Source of the DNA: Aquibacillus koreensis
GTDB taxonomy: Bacteria; Bacillota; Bacilli; Bacillales; Amphibacillaceae
NCBI RefSeq assembly: GCF_025154055.1
Contig: NZ_JAOALK010000047.1
Span: 87,662 to 151,661 of the forward strand
Length of the DNA stretch: 64,000 nucleotides
Direction: 5' to 3'
A program made the translations under genes and the position numbers. The notes below the pieces were generated by a model that was not told the origin of the DNA, made no database searches, and was given only the letters and a program-made list of their open reading frames with translations. This document shows, in pieces, positions 38,817 to 53,180 of this stretch; the stretch's first letter is position 1, and the number at the start of each line of letters is the position of its first letter.

Positions 38817-39503
38817 GTGTATAACATGAAAGAATGGAAACATGTGTTTAAATTAGACCCGGATAAAGATATAACAGATGAACAGTTAGAACAAGTCTGT
38901 GAGTCAGGTACAGACGCAGTTATTGTTGGTGGAACAGATAATGTTACGCTAGATAATGTGTTGCAATTATTAAGTCGAATCAGACGATATACCGTTCCTT
39001 GTGCGTTGGAAGTTTCAAGTATGGACTCCATTACGCCAGGATTTGATTTTTATTATATACCAATGGTTTTTAATAGCCGTGATAAGAAATGGATGATGGA
39101 TATTCAACATGAAGCGGTAAAACAGTTTGGAGACATAATCGATTGGAACGAAATGTTTGTTGAAGGCTATTGCATTATGAACGAAGAAGCAAAAGCGTAT
39201 CAATTCACAGATTGCTACATGCCGGATGAGGAAGATGTGATTGCCTATGCGCGAATGGCAGAGCATATGTTTCAGACACCAATTTTTTATTTAGAATATA
39301 GTGGGAAATATGGTGATCCGGCACTTGTGCAACGCGTAAAGCGTCAATTATCCAACACGCAATTGTTTTATGGTGGCGGCATTACTAGTGTTGAACAAGC
39401 GAAGGAAATGAGCGAACATGCTGACGTGATTGTAGTCGGAAATAGTATATATGATGATTTAAATAATGCATTAAAAACAGTGGATGCTGTAAAAGGGAAA
39501 TAA
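38817..39503 (+). CDS. pcrB: heptaprenylglyceryl phosphate synthase
   Basis: Prenyltransferase joining heptaprenyl diphosphate to glycerol-1-phosphate. 228 aa, a TIM-barrel with the family's [11 protein letters not shown] start, the [10 protein letters not shown] segment near residue 160 and the phosphate-binding YGGGITS and VVGNSIYDD near 185-210. The start is GTG 38817, with GGAGG eight bases upstream; the TTG at 38802 is inside that site. It lies 16 bases ahead of pcrA. Confidence 0.95.
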   Translation: MYNMKEWKHVFKLDPDKDITDEQLEQVCESGTDAVIVGGTDNVTLDNVLQLLSRIRRYTVPCALEVSSMDSITPGFDFYYIPMVFNSRDKKWMMDIQHEAVKQFGDIIDWNEMFVEGYCIMNEEAKAYQFTDCYMPDEEDVIAYARMAEHMFQTPIFYLEYSGKYGDPALVQRVKRQLSNTQLFYGGGITSVEQAKEMSEHADVIVVGNSIYDDLNNALKTVDAVKGK

Positions 39504-39519
39504 AAAAGGTGGTGTTCTT

Positions 39520-43787
<4,268 letters not shown>

Positions 43788-43803
43788 TTAGGGGAGGAAT
43801 ACC

Positions 43804-44991
43804 ATGAAGAACATACGTATCGTGCTACTCGTTTTGCTTATGGTCATGACTGGCTGTGCACCTTCATTTGAGAAACAAGAAGAAGTAATAGAAGAAAACA
43901 TAGATGAGACAGGACAAGAAACAGCAATCATCCCAAGCTACAATATTTCGGATGAAAATTATCGCGTATTGCTTGATTATAAGTTAAGTAAATCAAGAGG
44001 TGTCATTGTCAATCAAGTAGCGAATCGATTAGATATTGATGAGTTAGAAGAAGGATTACGACGTCAATCCTTAAGTTATTATGATCCGGATCGCTACTTC
44101 TTCCAGGAAGGTCAATATATTACAGAAGATGTTTTATATAGTTGGCTAGAAAGGAATGAAGGTAAGGACGAAGAGGATGAAGAGGATGAAGAGGAAGACT
44201 TAGGCTTAAATCCTGAGATTCCAGATCTTCCTGAAGATGCTGATACAGAAGAAAGAATAGAAGCACAAAGGGAAAATCCTAAATATTTATCACATATTTT
44301 AGAACAAAATTACTTAACCAAAACAGAAGATGATGTCGTTCAACTAGGTGGAATCTCGATTGGTATTGCGATGAAATCTGTCTATCGGTATCAGACGGAA
44401 ATTGGTGGCCCAAATTATTATAAAGAAATTAGTATGGAAGATATGTTAGCAGAGGGAAAAGACATATCCCAACAAGTGCTAGATCGTATCCGTCAAATGG
44501 AGGGGCTAACGGATGTTCCTGTTATGATTGCATTATACCGAGAACAAGCACATGACTCGCTTGTTCCTGGTAATTTCGTGGCTCGTACAGGGATAGATGC
44601 GGGCAGTTCCTCGATCGGCGACTGGGAAACAATTGATGAAGAGTATATGTTGTTTCCATCAAACGAAGCAAAAGAAAAATACCCAGACACTTGGGCGAAT
44701 ATAGAAGATTTTGAATCTGATATAGGAGAATACTTCCCTAACTATGTAAGTGTGATAGGAAAAGGGTTCTATCGAGATCAACAACTGCAAAAGTTAACGT
44801 TAGAGATCCCAATTTCTTTTAATGGGAAAGCGGAAGTTATAGGATTTACCCAATATGTGTATGGACTCGTTCGAGAAGGTTTTCAAAAGCATTACGACTT
44901 GGAAATAAATATCACATCCAGCGATAACCAAGAGAGTTTAATTATACGTGAAGCTGGTGAAGATGAACCATATGTCCACGTGTATCATTAA
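43804..44991 (+). CDS. yerH: CamS-family lipoprotein (YerH-like)
   Basis: 395-aa lipoprotein: lipobox MTGC (Cys 18), a Glu-rich linker, and the CamS/sex-pheromone precursor domain from about residue 150 (GGISIGIAMKSVYRYQTEIG). A very acidic run of Asp and Glu lies near residues 121-133. In enterococci and staphylococci the signal peptide of related proteins yields a peptide pheromone; that has not been shown for Bacillaceae. It is last in the pcrB-pcrA-ligA unit and followed by a terminator. Confidence 0.93.
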   Translation: MKNIRIVLLVLLMVMTGCAPSFEKQEEVIEENIDETGQETAIIPSYNISDENYRVLLDYKLSKSRGVIVNQVANRLDIDELEEGLRRQSLSYYDPDRYFFQEGQYITEDVLYSWLERNEGKDEEDEEDEEEDLGLNPEIPDLPEDADTEERIEAQRENPKYLSHILEQNYLTKTEDDVVQLGGISIGIAMKSVYRYQTEIGGPNYYKEISMEDMLAEGKDISQQVLDRIRQMEGLTDVPVMIALYREQAHDSLVPGNFVARTGIDAGSSSIGDWETIDEEYMLFPSNEAKEKYPDTWANIEDFESDIGEYFPNYVSVIGKGFYRDQQLQKLTLEIPISFNGKAEVIGFTQYVYGLVREGFQKHYDLEINITSSDNQESLIIREAGEDEPYVHVYH

Positions 44992-45011
44992 AAGGTGTTA
45001 ACATGTAGGAA

Positions 45012-45040
45012 GGCCTTCTCCCAGATGGAGATGGCTTTTT
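45012..45040 (+). terminator. yerH terminator
   Basis: GCCTTCTCC (45013-45021) pairs with GGAGATGGC (45027-45035) with one mismatch, then five T residues. Confidence 0.75.
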
Positions 45041-45077
45041 CTATATTTGGCTCCTTTATTTTAAAATACCATACTCT

Positions 45078-45260
45078 AAGCGGCTATGAGAGACCTTATT
45101 TCACCTTTAAGTACTACTTTTTAAATCTCTGCGGCTATCAAGTACGTTATTCCGTCAAAGCTATCACAAAATGAATGGAAACAATGCAAATAAGGGCTCT
45201 GGTGACCGCTAAACTAAAATAAGATGGGAAATTGGTTAAATAGGGGCTCTCATAGCCGCC
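45078..45260. repeat. intergenic repeat family A, locus 2
   Basis: Two direct copies (45078-45101, 45129-45151) and two inverted copies (45188-45210, 45238-45260) of the GCGGCTATGAGAGACCTTAT type motif lie in the 620-base gap between yerH and gatC. The rest of the gap (45261-45600) is AT-rich and holds a possible gatC promoter (TTGCTA near 45469, TATTAT 18 bp later). Confidence 0.83.
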
Positions 45261-45610
45261 AAAATCTTATAGTGATCTCAAGATGACATATAAATCTATA
45301 TACGTGGTAAAAATAACCTCGGAAATCCTAATGATTTATAGAATCCCGTTATGTATGCTTTAAAAAAAGGTTAGAATGAGTTAGTAGAACGTAATTAATC
45401 TGTTTTCAATCTGATTAGATGAAAATACGAATGAATAGAGTAGAAAAAGATTGGTTTACTTAGAAAAAGTTGCTAATTCCATGTGTTTTTTGCTATTATC
45501 ATAAGTATTGTAAGGACTCGAAAAATGAACAATATTCTATCTGTCATAGTAAAAAAAGATCCACATCATCTTGATTGATAGAGATGATATAAAACACGGA
45601 GGTGAAGAGA

Positions 45611-45901
45611 ATGTCTGAAATTTCAAAAGAACAAGTAAAGCACGTGGCACACCTTGCGCGACTTGCCCTTTCAGATGAAGAAGTAGAAAAAATGACGAAG
45701 CAACTAGGTGATATTATCACGTATGCAGAGCTTCTAAATGAACTAGATACAGACAACGTAGAACCAACCACACACGTATTAGAATTGAAAAATGTAATGC
45801 GTAAAGACGAGCCTAGAGAGTGGATTAAGAGTGAAGATGCATTAAAGAATGCACCGGATAAAAAGGATGGTCAGTTCCGCGTCCCATCTATTTTGGAATA
45901 A
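45611..45901 (+). CDS. gatC: Asp/Glu-tRNA amidotransferase subunit C
   Basis: Small 96-aa subunit stabilising GatA in the amidotransferase that makes Gln-tRNA and Asn-tRNA. Typical start [20 protein letters not shown] and C-terminal [15 protein letters not shown] 45611 has GGAGGTGA six bases upstream; GTG 45602 is part of that site. First gene of gatCAB. Confidence 0.97.
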   Translation: MSEISKEQVKHVAHLARLALSDEEVEKMTKQLGDIITYAELLNELDTDNVEPTTHVLELKNVMRKDEPREWIKSEDALKNAPDKKDGQFRVPSILE

Positions 45902-45913
45902 GGAGGGTAAATC

Positions 45914-47383
45914 ATGTCGTTATTTGATCTTAAATTAAAAGAAATTCAAGAAAAGCTACATAAAAAAGAAATAACAGTAAGTGACCTTGTTTCAGAGTCA
46001 TTTAATAGAATCAAAGCAGTTGATAGCGAAATAAATGCATTTTTAACACTGAATGAAGAAGCTGCAAAAGCACAAGCGAAAGAATTAGATGAGAAGCTTG
46101 ATGGCAATGTTTCCCCACTATTTGGTATGCCAATCGGAATCAAAGATAACATTGTTACAAAAGGTCTAAGAACAACGTGTGCAAGTCAGTTTTTGGATAA
46201 TTTCACTGATCCATTATATGATGCAACAGTCGTTGAGAGATTAAACAGCCAAAACACGGTAACGATCGGTAAGCTAAATATGGACGAGTTTGCGATGGGT
46301 TCTTCCACTGAGAATTCAAGTTATGCAAATACAAGAAACCCGTGGAATACAGATCACGTTCCTGGTGGATCTAGTGGTGGATCTGCTGCAGCAGTTGCAG
46401 CTGGTGAAGTATTTTTCTCTTTAGGATCTGATACAGGTGGTTCCATCCGTCAACCAGCAGCATTTTGTGGCGTGGTAGGGTTAAAACCTACATATGGCCT
46501 TGTCTCTCGTTTTGGTCTTGTTGCTTTTGCGTCATCTTTAGACCAAATCGGACCAATTACACGATCCGTTGAAGATAATGCTACATTGTTACAGTCTATC
46601 GTAGGACATGACCCAATGGATTCTACCTCTGCAAATGTGGATGTTCCAAACTATAGTGAAGGTATCGAATCTGGAGTTAAAGGTTTACGTATTGCTGTAC
46701 CAAAAGAGTATTTGCAAGAAGGTGTTGACCCCGAGGTTCGTGATGCCGTTTTAACAGCATTGAAAGTGTACGAAGATTTAGGTGCAACATGGGAAGAAGT
46801 ATCTTTACCACACTCTAAATATGCAGTTGCAGCATACTATTTACTTTCTTCATCCGAAGCTTCTGCGAACTTAGCACGTTTCGACGGCGTTCGTTATGGT
46901 GTGCGTACTGAAAAAGCAGAAAACATGATCGATATGTTCAAACTATCTCGTAGCGACGGCTTTGGTGACGAGGTAAAACGTCGTATCATGTTAGGTACTT
47001 TTGCATTAAGCTCCGGGTATTATGATGCTTATTACAAAAAAGCACAAAAAGCACGTACGTTAATCAAAAATGACTTTGAAAAAGTATTTGAAGATTACGA
47101 TGTAATTATTGGCCCAACAACGCCTACACCTGCTTACAAAATTGGTGAAAAAATTGATGATCCATTAACGATGTATGCAGATGATATTTTGACTAGTCCA
47201 ATCAACCTTGCTGGTGTACCAGGACTATCGATTCCTTGTGGTTTCTCTAAGGATGGTTTGCCAATTGGGTTACAGTTAATCGGAAAACACTTTGATGAGA
47301 AAACACTTTATCGTGTTGCTTATGCATATGAGCAAGCAACAGATCACCATAAAAAGAAACCTACTTTAGGAGGTGACAGGTAA
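45914..47383 (+). CDS. gatA: Asp/Glu-tRNA amidotransferase subunit A
   Basis: Amidase-signature glutaminase that supplies ammonia to GatB. 489 aa; the catalytic Lys is in [10 protein letters not shown] near residue 78, and the Ser-cisSer pair in [15 protein letters not shown] and [11 protein letters not shown] near 153-180. AGGAGG precedes the ATG. The stop overlaps the gatB start (TAATG). Confidence 0.98.
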   Translation: MSLFDLKLKEIQEKLHKKEITVSDLVSESFNRIKAVDSEINAFLTLNEEAAKAQAKELDEKLDGNVSPLFGMPIGIKDNIVTKGLRTTCASQFLDNFTDPLYDATVVERLNSQNTVTIGKLNMDEFAMGSSTENSSYANTRNPWNTDHVPGGSSGGSAAAVAAGEVFFSLGSDTGGSIRQPAAFCGVVGLKPTYGLVSRFGLVAFASSLDQIGPITRSVEDNATLLQSIVGHDPMDSTSANVDVPNYSEGIESGVKGLRIAVPKEYLQEGVDPEVRDAVLTALKVYEDLGATWEEVSLPHSKYAVAAYYLLSSSEASANLARFDGVRYGVRTEKAENMIDMFKLSRSDGFGDEVKRRIMLGTFALSSGYYDAYYKKAQKARTLIKNDFEKVFEDYDVIIGPTTPTPAYKIGEKIDDPLTMYADDILTSPINLAGVPGLSIPCGFSKDGLPIGLQLIGKHFDEKTLYRVAYAYEQATDHHKKKPTLGGDR

Positions 47384-48813
47384 TGAACTTTGAAACTATT
47401 ATTGGCCTTGAGGTACACGTCGAGTTAAAAACGAATTCTAAAATATTTAGTCCGAGTCCAAACCATTTCGGTGCGGAGCCAAATTCCAACGTTAACCCAA
47501 TCGACTTAGGTTACCCAGGTGTATTGCCTGTCCTAAATGAAGAAGCAGTTAACTTTGCAATGAAGGCTGCGATGGCTTTGAACTGTGAAGTCGCAACACA
47601 TACAAAATTTGACCGTAAAAACTATTTCTATCCAGATAATCCGAAAGCGTATCAAATCTCGCAATTTGACCAACCAATTGGAGAGAATGGCTGGATTGAA
47701 ATTGAAGTGAATGGCAAAAAGAAGAAGATCGGTATTACGCGTATCCACATGGAAGAAGATGCGGGTAAACTTTCACATAGCGATGACGGCTATTCTTTAG
47801 TAGACTACAACCGCCAAGGTACGCCTCTAGTAGAAATTGTATCGGAGCCAGATCTACGTTCTCCTGAAGAAGCATATGCATATTTAGAAAAATTGAAAAA
47901 TATTATTCAATATACAGGTGTTTCTGACTGTAAAATGGAAGAAGGATCCCTTCGATGTGATGCGAATATTTCCCTTCGTCCAATTGGACAAGAAAAATTC
48001 GGTACGAAAGCGGAACTGAAGAACTTAAATTCCTTCTCCTTTGTTCAAAAAGGATTAGAATTTGAAGAGGTACGTCAGCAAAAAGTATTACTTTCTGGTG
48101 GAGAGATCCTTCAGGAAACACGTCGTTATGACGAACAAACGAAAGAAACAATTTTAATGCGTGTGAAAGAAGGTTCTGATGACTATCGTTACTTCCCAGA
48201 GCCAGATTTAGTGCCTTTATATATTGATGATGCTTGGAAAGAACGCATTCGTGCCGAGATTCCTGAACTTCCAGATGCTCGTAAACAACGTTATATTAAT
48301 GAGTTGGAATTACCAGCTTATGATGCGATGGTATTAACGAGCACGATTGAGATGTCCGATTTCTTTGAAGCAACAATTGGTAATGGGGCGGATGTAAAGC
48401 AGGCTTCTAACTGGTTAATGGGTGAAGTATCAGCTTACATGAACAAACAACAAAAAGAACTACATGACCTAGCTATGACTCCAGAAGGATTAGCAAAAAT
48501 GATTAAGTTAATTGGAGATGGAACGATTTCATCGAAAATGGCGAAGAAAGTATTCGCTGAACTTGTTGAAAAGGGTGGAGATCCTGAGCAGATCGTAAAA
48601 GAAAAAGGTCTTGTTCAAATCTCTGATGAAGGTCAATTAAAAGATATCATTGTAGCAATTTTAGACAACAATGAACAATCAATTATCGACTTCAAAAACG
48701 GTAAAGATCGTGCACTTGGATTCTTAGTTGGTCAAGTGATGAAGGAAACAAAAGGACAAGCTAATCCACCAATGGTAAATAAAATCATCTTAGAAGAAAT
48801 GGATAAGCGTTAA
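47383..48813 (+). CDS. gatB: Asp/Glu-tRNA amidotransferase subunit B
   Basis: 476-aa kinase/transamidase subunit acting on misacylated tRNA. The [17 protein letters not shown] start, the [12 protein letters not shown] segment and [13 protein letters not shown] near residue 185 are family hallmarks; the C-terminal YqeY-like tRNA-binding tail is present. It is coupled to gatA and followed by a terminator. Confidence 0.98.
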   Translation: MNFETIIGLEVHVELKTNSKIFSPSPNHFGAEPNSNVNPIDLGYPGVLPVLNEEAVNFAMKAAMALNCEVATHTKFDRKNYFYPDNPKAYQISQFDQPIGENGWIEIEVNGKKKKIGITRIHMEEDAGKLSHSDDGYSLVDYNRQGTPLVEIVSEPDLRSPEEAYAYLEKLKNIIQYTGVSDCKMEEGSLRCDANISLRPIGQEKFGTKAELKNLNSFSFVQKGLEFEEVRQQKVLLSGGEILQETRRYDEQTKETILMRVKEGSDDYRYFPEPDLVPLYIDDAWKERIRAEIPELPDARKQRYINELELPAYDAMVLTSTIEMSDFFEATIGNGADVKQASNWLMGEVSAYMNKQQKELHDLAMTPEGLAKMIKLIGDGTISSKMAKKVFAELVEKGGDPEQIVKEKGLVQISDEGQLKDIIVAILDNNEQSIIDFKNGKDRALGFLVGQVMKETKGQANPPMVNKIILEEMDKR

Positions 48814-48852
48814 AGTTTCTTTAGGAATTGCTTATACATCAAATAAGAAGCG

Positions 48853-48886
48853 AGGGGACTGTTCTATATCGAGCAGTCCTCTTTCA
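48853..48886 (+). terminator. gatB terminator
   Basis: A nine-pair stem (48853-48861 with 48874-48882, one G-U) is followed by TTTC. Confidence 0.75.
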
Positions 48887-49019
48887 ACTGTATGAGGGAA
48901 CCAACAAATCCTGACAAGTTGTGGGAAAATGTGACAACTATCACTTTTCAAAAGAGGATAAAACGGCTATGATGTAGGGTAGAATAATAGCTGTCATTAG
49001 AGCAGATTGGGGGAAACCT

Positions 49020-49925
49020 ATGAAACGTGCTCGTATCATATATAATCCAACATCTGGACGAGAACTTTTTAAAAAAGAATTAGCAAGTGTACTTCAACGA
49101 TTTGAACAAGCTGGCTATGAAACATCTGTGCATGCTACAACTGCCAAGGGAGATGCGATTCAAGCAGCTGAGAAAGCAGTGGAACGAGAATTTGATGTCG
49201 TTGTCGCAGCTGGTGGCGATGGGACGATTAATGAAGTAATCAATGGACTGGCAGAGAAAGAGATTCGACCGAAACTTGGGATTATTCCTGTTGGAACTAC
49301 GAATGACTTTGCGCGTGCGATGGGGATACCTAGAAACATTCAAAAAGCGGTGACTGTCATTTTAGAAGGACATTCGAAACCCTTGGATATTGGGAAAGTG
49401 AATGGCGATTATTTTATGAATATTGCTGGTGGTGGTATGCTTACCGAGCTTTCCTACGAAGTCCCTAGTAAACTAAAAACGGTTTTAGGTCAGTTAGCAT
49501 ATTATCTGAAAGGTATTGAAATGCTTCCTTCTATTCGTCCTACGAATGTAAAAATTGAATATGATGACCAAGTATTTGAAGGCGAAATCATGCTATTTCT
49601 TGTTGCCAATACGAATTCCGTTGGAGGCTTTGAAAAGTTGGCGCCCTCAGCATCCATGGACGATGGCAAGTTTGATTTACTTATCTTGAAAAAATCCAAT
49701 TTAGCTGAGTTTGTTCGAATTGCCTCGTTAGCATTAAGAGGAGCTCACTTAGAAGATGACCTTATATTCTATACCAAAGCTAGTCATATACAGGTGCATA
49801 CTGAACAAAAGATGCAATTAAATATTGATGGTGAATTTGGTGGATTATTGCCAGGAGATTTTACAAATCTTCATAAACACATCGAGTACTTTATTCCAAC
49901 AGAAATAGAAGAGAAAGAAGAGTAG
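49020..49925 (+). CDS. dgkB: diacylglycerol kinase DgkB
   Basis: Soluble lipid kinase that recycles diacylglycerol into phosphatidic acid. 301 aa with the DAGK catalytic motif VVAAGGDGTINEVINGLA near residue 60 and GTTNDFARAMGIP near 92. The C-terminal segment includes QLNIDGEFGG. TTGGGGGAAACCT lies before ATG 49020. The gatCAB-dgkB-rlmCD order matches B. subtilis (yerQ). Confidence 0.96.
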   Translation: MKRARIIYNPTSGRELFKKELASVLQRFEQAGYETSVHATTAKGDAIQAAEKAVEREFDVVVAAGGDGTINEVINGLAEKEIRPKLGIIPVGTTNDFARAMGIPRNIQKAVTVILEGHSKPLDIGKVNGDYFMNIAGGGMLTELSYEVPSKLKTVLGQLAYYLKGIEMLPSIRPTNVKIEYDDQVFEGEIMLFLVANTNSVGGFEKLAPSASMDDGKFDLLILKKSNLAEFVRIASLALRGAHLEDDLIFYTKASHIQVHTEQKMQLNIDGEFGGLLPGDFTNLHKHIEYFIPTEIEEKEE

Positions 49926-49945
49926 CCTTAGCCTCTTCTTTCTTT
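49914..49945 (+). terminator. dgkB terminator
   Basis: AAAGAAGAG (49914-49922, inside the last codons) with CTCTTCTTT (49933-49941), then TTTT. Confidence 0.72.
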
Positions 49946-50129
49946 TAGTTAGTATGAGTTTCAAGTGACTTTGGAAGAATAAAAATAAGAGATATTGTCG
50001 AGATACAATCGCTAAAATCAAACATATTTCCTGGGAAATTCCACAATTGTAACAAGGATATGCTTATTTCTCTTCCATTTGAGAATATAACAGACTTTGG
50101 ACAGCATTTGACAAGAAGGACGGATATAT

Positions 50130-51515
50130 ATGGTAAAACAAGAACCACCTGTAAAAAAGAACCAAACTATTGAGTTAACTTTTGAAGATATCACACATGA
50201 GGGAGACGGTGTTGGGAAAATTGAAGGTTATCCCTTGTTTGTGCCGTATGCGCTTCCTGGCGAAAAAGCACAAGTGAAAGTAATTAAAGTAAAGAAAAAC
50301 TTTGCATTCGGAAAATTACTACATATTGATCAAGTAAGTGAGGATCGTGTCGAACCTCCTTGTGACGTGTATATTCAATGTGGTGGTTGTCAACTTCAAC
50401 ATATGAATTATGGCATGCAGTTAGAGATGAAAAGAAACCAAGTGAAAAATGTGTTAAGGAAAATAGCGCATATTGATGATATTCCAGTACATCCAACGAT
50501 CGGAATGGATGATCCTTGGCGATACCGTAATAAAGTGCAAATTCCTGTCGGCCATAGAGATGGCGAGCTCATCACAGGATTTTACCGAAAAAGAACCCAT
50601 GAAATTATAGAAGGCATGGACACCTGCATCATTACATCAGAGATTAACGACCGAATGGTAGAAGCAGTACGTCGTATCGCAGATCGACTCGGTATTTCCC
50701 ACTATGATGAGGAGAAGCACAGAGGTGTACTGCGTCACATTATGGTCCGTACTGGTCAAGCAACAGAAGAAACGATGATTGTGTTAGTGACTAGAACAGA
50801 AGAACTGCCATACGCAGATGAGTTAGTTAAGGAATTACATGAAACATACCCGCAGATCAAGTCGATCGTACAAAATATCAATAAACAAAGAACGAATGTG
50901 ATATTGGGTAGGAAGACAAAATTGCTATGGGGCGAAGAATACATTTACGATACGATCGGAGATATTAAGTTTGCCATCTCTGCCAAATCATTTTACCAAG
51001 TCAATCCTCCACAAACGAAGAAACTCTATGATAAAGCATTAGAATATGCAGATTTATCTGGAGGAGAAACAGTCATCGATGCTTATTGTGGAATTGGAAC
51101 AATTTCGCTATTCTTAGCGCAAAAAGCGAAAAAGGTGTATGGTGTCGAAATTGTGCCTGAGGCAATCTCAGATGCAAAGGAAAATGCTAAGTTAAATAAC
51201 ATCGATAATACTGAATTTGTTGTAGGCGAAGCAGAAAAAGTAATGCCTTGGTGGACGGCTCAAGGGCTTAGACCAGATGTGATTGTGGTCGATCCTCCTC
51301 GTAAGGGCTGTGATGAGGCATTATTAGAAGCGATGATCACAATGAAACCTAAAAAAATTGTTTATGTTTCCTGCAACCCATCTACCTTAGCACGTGACTT
51401 AAAGATTCTAGAAGATGGCGGATATGAAACGAAGCAAGTGCAGCCGGTGGACATGTTTCCGCAGACGAACCACGTTGAATGTGTCGCAGAAGTTGTGTTG
51501 AAGTTGTCTAACTAA
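50130..51515 (+). CDS. rlmCD: 23S rRNA (uracil-C5) methyltransferase RlmCD
   Basis: SAM-dependent m5U methyltransferase for 23S rRNA (U747 and U1939 in the characterised Gram-positive enzyme). 461 aa: an N-terminal TRAM domain, Fe-S cysteines in [14 protein letters not shown] near residue 78, the SAM site [14 protein letters not shown] near 314, [11 protein letters not shown] near 389, and the catalytic Cys in [11 protein letters not shown] near 412. Same position as yefA in B. subtilis. A terminator follows. Confidence 0.96.
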   Translation: MVKQEPPVKKNQTIELTFEDITHEGDGVGKIEGYPLFVPYALPGEKAQVKVIKVKKNFAFGKLLHIDQVSEDRVEPPCDVYIQCGGCQLQHMNYGMQLEMKRNQVKNVLRKIAHIDDIPVHPTIGMDDPWRYRNKVQIPVGHRDGELITGFYRKRTHEIIEGMDTCIITSEINDRMVEAVRRIADRLGISHYDEEKHRGVLRHIMVRTGQATEETMIVLVTRTEELPYADELVKELHETYPQIKSIVQNINKQRTNVILGRKTKLLWGEEYIYDTIGDIKFAISAKSFYQVNPPQTKKLYDKALEYADLSGGETVIDAYCGIGTISLFLAQKAKKVYGVEIVPEAISDAKENAKLNNIDNTEFVVGEAEKVMPWWTAQGLRPDVIVVDPPRKGCDEALLEAMITMKPKKIVYVSCNPSTLARDLKILEDGGYETKQVQPVDMFPQTNHVECVAEVVLKLSN

Positions 51516-51553
51516 AAAGTAAATCTGCCAACCAAAATAAACATTTGCTAACC

Positions 51554-51600
51554 GACCCCAATTTCGTTAAAATAATCTTTTGCGAATTAGGGGTCTTTTT
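51554..51600 (+). terminator. rlmCD terminator
   Basis: GACCCCAATTTCG (51554-51566) pairs with CGAATTAGGGGTC (51583-51595) with one mismatch, then TTTTT. Confidence 0.82.
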
Positions 51601-51705
51601 CATGTTCACTCCTTGTCATTTTTGCAATCTCTTTTTTTCTCGATGCTATGTGGAAAAAATATGAGTTAATTATAAACTACTCAATCCCAAGGGAGTGTTG
51701 TAAAG

Positions 51706-51738
51706 GAAAAAGATACCTTGATCAAAAGAAAGGTATCT
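51706..51738 (-). terminator. terminator of the unknown minus-strand gene
   Basis: AGATACCTT (51711-51719) and AAGGTATCT (51730-51738) form a stem; on the minus strand TTTTT follows at 51710-51706. Confidence 0.8.
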
Positions 51739-51765
51739 CCATAAGGTAATTAGATTTTAACTTAC

Positions 51766-52239
51766 TTAATCCTTAATTTTTCTTAAAGGTACTTTTCCTA
51801 TAAAAGTATTAAGAGAGAGATCGTAGTGTTTTTCAATATCTTGTCCAAGTTTGTTTTCTAAAGATTCTAATTCACTAAGAATATAGGATAAATCAAACAC
51901 AGTGTACATCTCCGTTTTTCTCCAAATAGATGTAATTTGTGCTTTATTGTTATACGGAATGATGGATATGATTGGTTCATCTTTATCCCATTCCATTGAG
52001 TAATAATAAAATGCTTGAAGCCCTTTTTTATTAATGTGGTTAAACCATCTGTGTAAATAAAGATAAAATTCGAGTAATGTTAAATTCTCTTGAAAATAAC
52101 TGACGCCATTGATTGTAATTTCAAAATCTCCTTCAATTCTAAATGCAATAGACGGCTCTTTTTTTAGTTTCTTGGGAATATCTGCTTCATTAGATGTAAA
52201 GTGGTAAGAAAACTCTATTTTACTGGGTATGTTGTCCAT
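51766..52239 (-). CDS. protein of unknown function (157 aa)
   Basis: I do not recognise the family with certainty. The soluble 157-aa protein begins MDNIPSKIEFSYHFTSNEAD and has an aromatic-rich centre (FYLYLHRWFNHINKKG, FYYYSMEWDKDEP). It has no signal peptide or membrane helix and ends in a basic tail. ATG 52239 has AAAGGGG six bases upstream; the ATG at 52260 lies before that site. It has its own terminator and faces the rlmCD gene. It is an accessory gene absent from the conserved yer block, and might be an immunity-type or structural domain protein, but nothing shows this. Confidence 0.75.
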   Translation of the reverse strand: MDNIPSKIEFSYHFTSNEADIPKKLKKEPSIAFRIEGDFEITINGVSYFQENLTLLEFYLYLHRWFNHINKKGLQAFYYYSMEWDKDEPIISIIPYNNKAQITSIWRKTEMYTVFDLSYILSELESLENKLGQDIEKHYDLSLNTFIGKVPLRKIKD

Positions 52240-52392
52240 ATGTTCCCCTTTCGATTCCATTTTTTTACCGAGGTTTATAATTATTACAAAGGATAACTTT
52301 TGTGATAAACGAAGTCTGGATCAATTCAATTCTTGATTTATTCAATGCATTACCGGGAGGATTTTGTTTCTGAAAACAATTGGTTCCTAATG

Positions 52393-52421
52393 AAAAAGCT
52401 AGTCACTATAAATGACTAGCT
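52393..52421 (-). terminator. terminator of the Uma2-family gene
   Basis: AGCTAGTCA (52397-52405) and TGACTAGCT (52413-52421) overlap the stop codon; on the minus strand TTTTTC follows. Confidence 0.85.
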
Positions 52422-52982
52422 TGGGTTGAATAATTCGCTGGTATTAATCTTAAATTCTTTGAACAGGTTTGAGATTACATCTTCGCCTAGATTAACTAGG
52501 TTGAATTGGATTTCTAAATCCTTATCTAAAAAATATACCATTATATGACTTTCCATTGGGTCTACTATCCAGTATTCCTTAACACCAAAATTCATATATA
52601 AATTTAGTTTTGTTATCATATCGTGAGATTTACTCGAAGGACTCAGTATTTCAATGATAAAAACTGGAGCTCCAACGTATTCATTTTCGGTGAAGTTATC
52701 TTGATTGCAAGCTACAAATAGATCAGGTACAACCTTCTTTTTTTCATCATTATTTACGTTGTTAAATACGACATCAGTTGGTGCTGCAAATACTTTACAT
52801 TTACTACCTCTTAATAAATTATATAATTGAGCGTGCAAGTAAGATGATATCTCCTGATGTTTGATGTCAGGAGATGGAGACATGTATATTACTCCATCGA
52901 TAAATTCTAGTCTTTCATCTGTATTCTTTCGTTCAGATTCAAATTCTTCATAGGTGCTATACCTTACATTTATTAAAGTCAA
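52416..52982 (-). CDS. Uma2-family (DUF820) endonuclease-fold protein
   Basis: 188-aa protein of the PD-(D/E)XK superfamily. Core features are the ERLEFIDGVIYMSPSP segment near residue 24 (catalytic Glu and Asp), VVPDLFVACN near 83, FIIEILSPSSKSHDMITKLNLY near 106 and VKEYWIVDP near 131. This is the full Uma2 layout. The start is TTG 52982, with GGTGGTGATT placed five bases upstream; GTG 52994 is inside that site. The family is common in cyanobacteria and scattered in Bacillaceae; its role and target are not established. Confidence 0.88.
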   Translation of the reverse strand: MTLINVRYSTYEEFESERKNTDERLEFIDGVIYMSPSPDIKHQEISSYLHAQLYNLLRGSKCKVFAAPTDVVFNNVNNDEKKKVVPDLFVACNQDNFTENEYVGAPVFIIEILSPSSKSHDMITKLNLYMNFGVKEYWIVDPMESHIMVYFLDKDLEIQFNLVNLGEDVISNLFKEFKINTSELFNPS

Positions 52983-53129
52983 AGCAATCACCACCCTAAA
53001 TCAATTATATTCGGATTATAACCAAAAAGAAATACTTATACACGCACTCAAACAAGGACGGAGAAAGGGATTTTATTTCCTTGGATTTCATCACATTACG
53101 CTAGAAGACAGAGACATAATTAAAAGGCA

Positions 53130-53168
53130 AAAAAGTAAAAGATCCAATCACTTAAAGCTGATTGGATC
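53130..53168 (-). terminator. terminator of the GH120-like gene
   Basis: GATCCAATCA (53141-53150) and TGATTGGATC (53159-53168) form a 10-bp stem; on the minus strand a T-rich run (53140-53130) follows. Confidence 0.88.
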
Positions 53169-53180
53169 TCCCATAATAAA

